Origin: Paenibacillus sp. S150
GTDB taxonomy: Bacteria; Bacillota; Bacilli; Paenibacillales; Paenibacillaceae
Reading direction: 5' to 3'
DNA length: 64,000 nt
Assembly (NCBI RefSeq): GCF_019352175.1
Contig: NZ_JACBYI010000001.1
Location: forward strand, 434,001 to 498,000
Made by a program: the position numbers and the translations under genes. Positions 62,990-64,000 of this stretch are shown here, piece by piece (positions within the stretch are counted from its first letter, which is position 1; each line of letters starts with the position of its first letter). The notes below the pieces were generated by a model that was not told the origin of the DNA, did not search any database, and saw nothing but the letters and a program-made list of their open reading frames with translations.

Positions 62990-64000
62990 TTATTTGCTGC
63001 GCACTTCAAAAATGGCAAATTTCAAATAGCGGCCCTCGTCCACGCCGAGAATTTGCGGATGGTCTTTGCCTGCGGCCCGCCACTCAATGAGCCGCAGCAC
63101 CTTGCCCGCATCCTGCGCGGCTTCCGCAATGGTGTCGAGGAACAGCTGCGGCTGCATGTGGTATGAACAGCTGGCCGTCACCAGATACCCGCCCTCGTTC
63201 ACCAGCTTCATGCCGTGCAGGTTGATGTCCTTGTACCCGCGGCAGGCGCCGGCCACCGCACCTTTGGTCTTGGCAAAGGCAGGCGGGTCAAGAATAACCA
63301 CATCCCATGTGCGCCCGCCGCCAGCTGTCATCGGCCTCCCGGTATCCGTTTTGGCGGCAGATTTTGCGCCCGGCTTGGCATCCCTTGCGCCTTCCGCCCG
63401 CTCGGAGCGCTCCTCAAGGCCCTTTACCTGGTTGCGCAGGAAGGCAAACGCATCGTCCACCACAAATTCGACCCGGTCGCTGAAGCCGTTCAGCTCCACA
63501 TTGGCTTTGGCGCTCTCGATGGCATGGGCGGACACGTCAAGGCAGGTGACCTTCTTGGCTCCGTATTTGCAGGCATGCAGGGTGAAGCTGCCGGTATGCG
63601 CGAAGCATTCCAGCACTGTCGCACCATCCCAATAGGGGAAGGTAACCGGCTTGCCGCTTTTATTGACCGGAAGGAGCTGCAGCGAACCGTCTTCTGCCGC
63701 AACCTCCTGCAGCGCAACGCCGCTGCGTCCTCCCCAGCCGGTAATCAGCGGAGCGATGGAAGCCCGGTTCTCGCGCTGGTCAAAGAAATATCCTGTCTTC
63801 TGTCCTTCTACAATATCCACGATCACCTTCAGGCCATTCTCGCTCACCGTGATATGGCGCGGGCATTCCCCGTACAGAAGGCCTGTTCTCTGTTCCAGGC
63901 CTTCCAGTTCACGGACACTGACATCGCTGCGCTCATAAATGCCCCGCGGTGCCGCAACTTCCACCAGCGCCTGCACGATCTCACCGCGGCGCTGGTCCAT
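62990..64000 (-). CDS. RlmI-like class I SAM-dependent 23S rRNA methyltransferase, 5' end beyond window
   Basis: C-terminal 336 aa of a protein resembling RlmI-type m5C methyltransferases. It shows the SAM motif VLECFAHTGSFTLHACKYGA, then CLDVSAHAIESAKANVELNG and the acidic DDAFAFLRNQ. The catalytic DPPAFAKTK and SCSYHM (catalytic-type Cys) follow. A 35-residue Ala/Gly/Lys-rich insertion sits just before WDVVILDPPAF. Related proteins have an N-terminal PUA domain, which would lie beyond position 64000. The ATG at 64000 should not be taken as the true start. Confidence 0.9.
   Translation of the reverse strand: MDQRRGEIVQALVEVAAPRGIYERSDVSVRELEGLEQRTGLLYGECPRHITVSENGLKVIVDIVEGQKTGYFFDQRENRASIAPLITGWGGRSGVALQEVAAEDGSLQLLPVNKSGKPVTFPYWDGATVLECFAHTGSFTLHACKYGAKKVTCLDVSAHAIESAKANVELNGFSDRVEFVVDDAFAFLRNQVKGLEERSERAEGARDAKPGAKSAAKTDTGRPMTAGGGRTWDVVILDPPAFAKTKGAVAGACRGYKDINLHGMKLVNEGGYLVTASCSYHMQPQLFLDTIAEAAQDAGKVLRLIEWRAAGKDHPQILGVDEGRYLKFAIFEVRSK

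Overview
The window looks like a chromosomal segment of a Paenibacillus-type spore-forming Firmicute. The evidence is the Bacillales-specific order rpsU-yqeY, nfeD-floA, yqfC-yqfD-phoH-pgpH-ybeY-dgkA-cdd-era-yqzL-recO-glyQ-glyS-yqxD-dnaG-sigA-trmK-nif3, the sporulation genes yqfC and yqfD, strong AGGAGG ribosome sites, GC-rich coding sequence, YesM/YesN-type two-component genes and a type I-C CRISPR repeat. This assignment is inference; no database was searched. Almost every gene is on the minus strand, so operons read from high to low coordinates.

Region 1 (1-4.2 kb): the 3' part of a subtilisin-like protease gene, a MocR-type regulator divergent from an aminotransferase, and the RNase P RNA gene, which reads as type A rather than Bacillus type B. 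Region 2 (4.2-28.7 kb): the conserved housekeeping cluster covering ribosome and tRNA maturation, glycyl-tRNA synthetase under a T-box, primase and the main sigma factor, c-di-AMP hydrolysis, flotillin and sporulation. It is broken between cdd and era by a 0.64 kb MITE-like element, and downstream of yqfC/floA it carries dispersed intergenic repeats. Region 3 (28.9-41.6 kb): the double-strand-break repair genes sbcD-sbcC and addB-addA.

Region 4 (41.6-49.7 kb) is accessory. It holds a second copy of the MITE-like element (833 bp, inverted), a three-repeat type I-C CRISPR array with leader but no cas genes, a two-component/ABC-transporter operon with four frameshifts in three of its four genes, and an erm 23S rRNA methyltransferase gene. 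The erm gene sits behind a leader with an Arg-Phe-Arg leader peptide and two intrinsic terminators, the second nested in a stem that covers the erm ribosome site. A second copy of a ~315 bp palindrome-rich repeat and a Fur-like box without a gene complete the region.

Region 5 (49.7-62.5 kb): a sugar ABC importer with a large clan GH-A hydrolase, a D-threonine-aldolase-like PLP enzyme, an M20 hydrolase and a RidA protein. Upstream lies a YesM/YesN-type sensor and regulator pair. This looks like one regulated uptake and catabolism unit for an unidentified glycoside or amino-acid conjugate. The window ends inside an RlmI-like rRNA methyltransferase gene.

The most interesting items are the erm attenuator, the two MITEs with internal 51-bp hairpin arrays (7 and 9 copies), the dispersed palindromic repeats, the frameshifted sensor/transporter operon and the unassigned catabolic operon.
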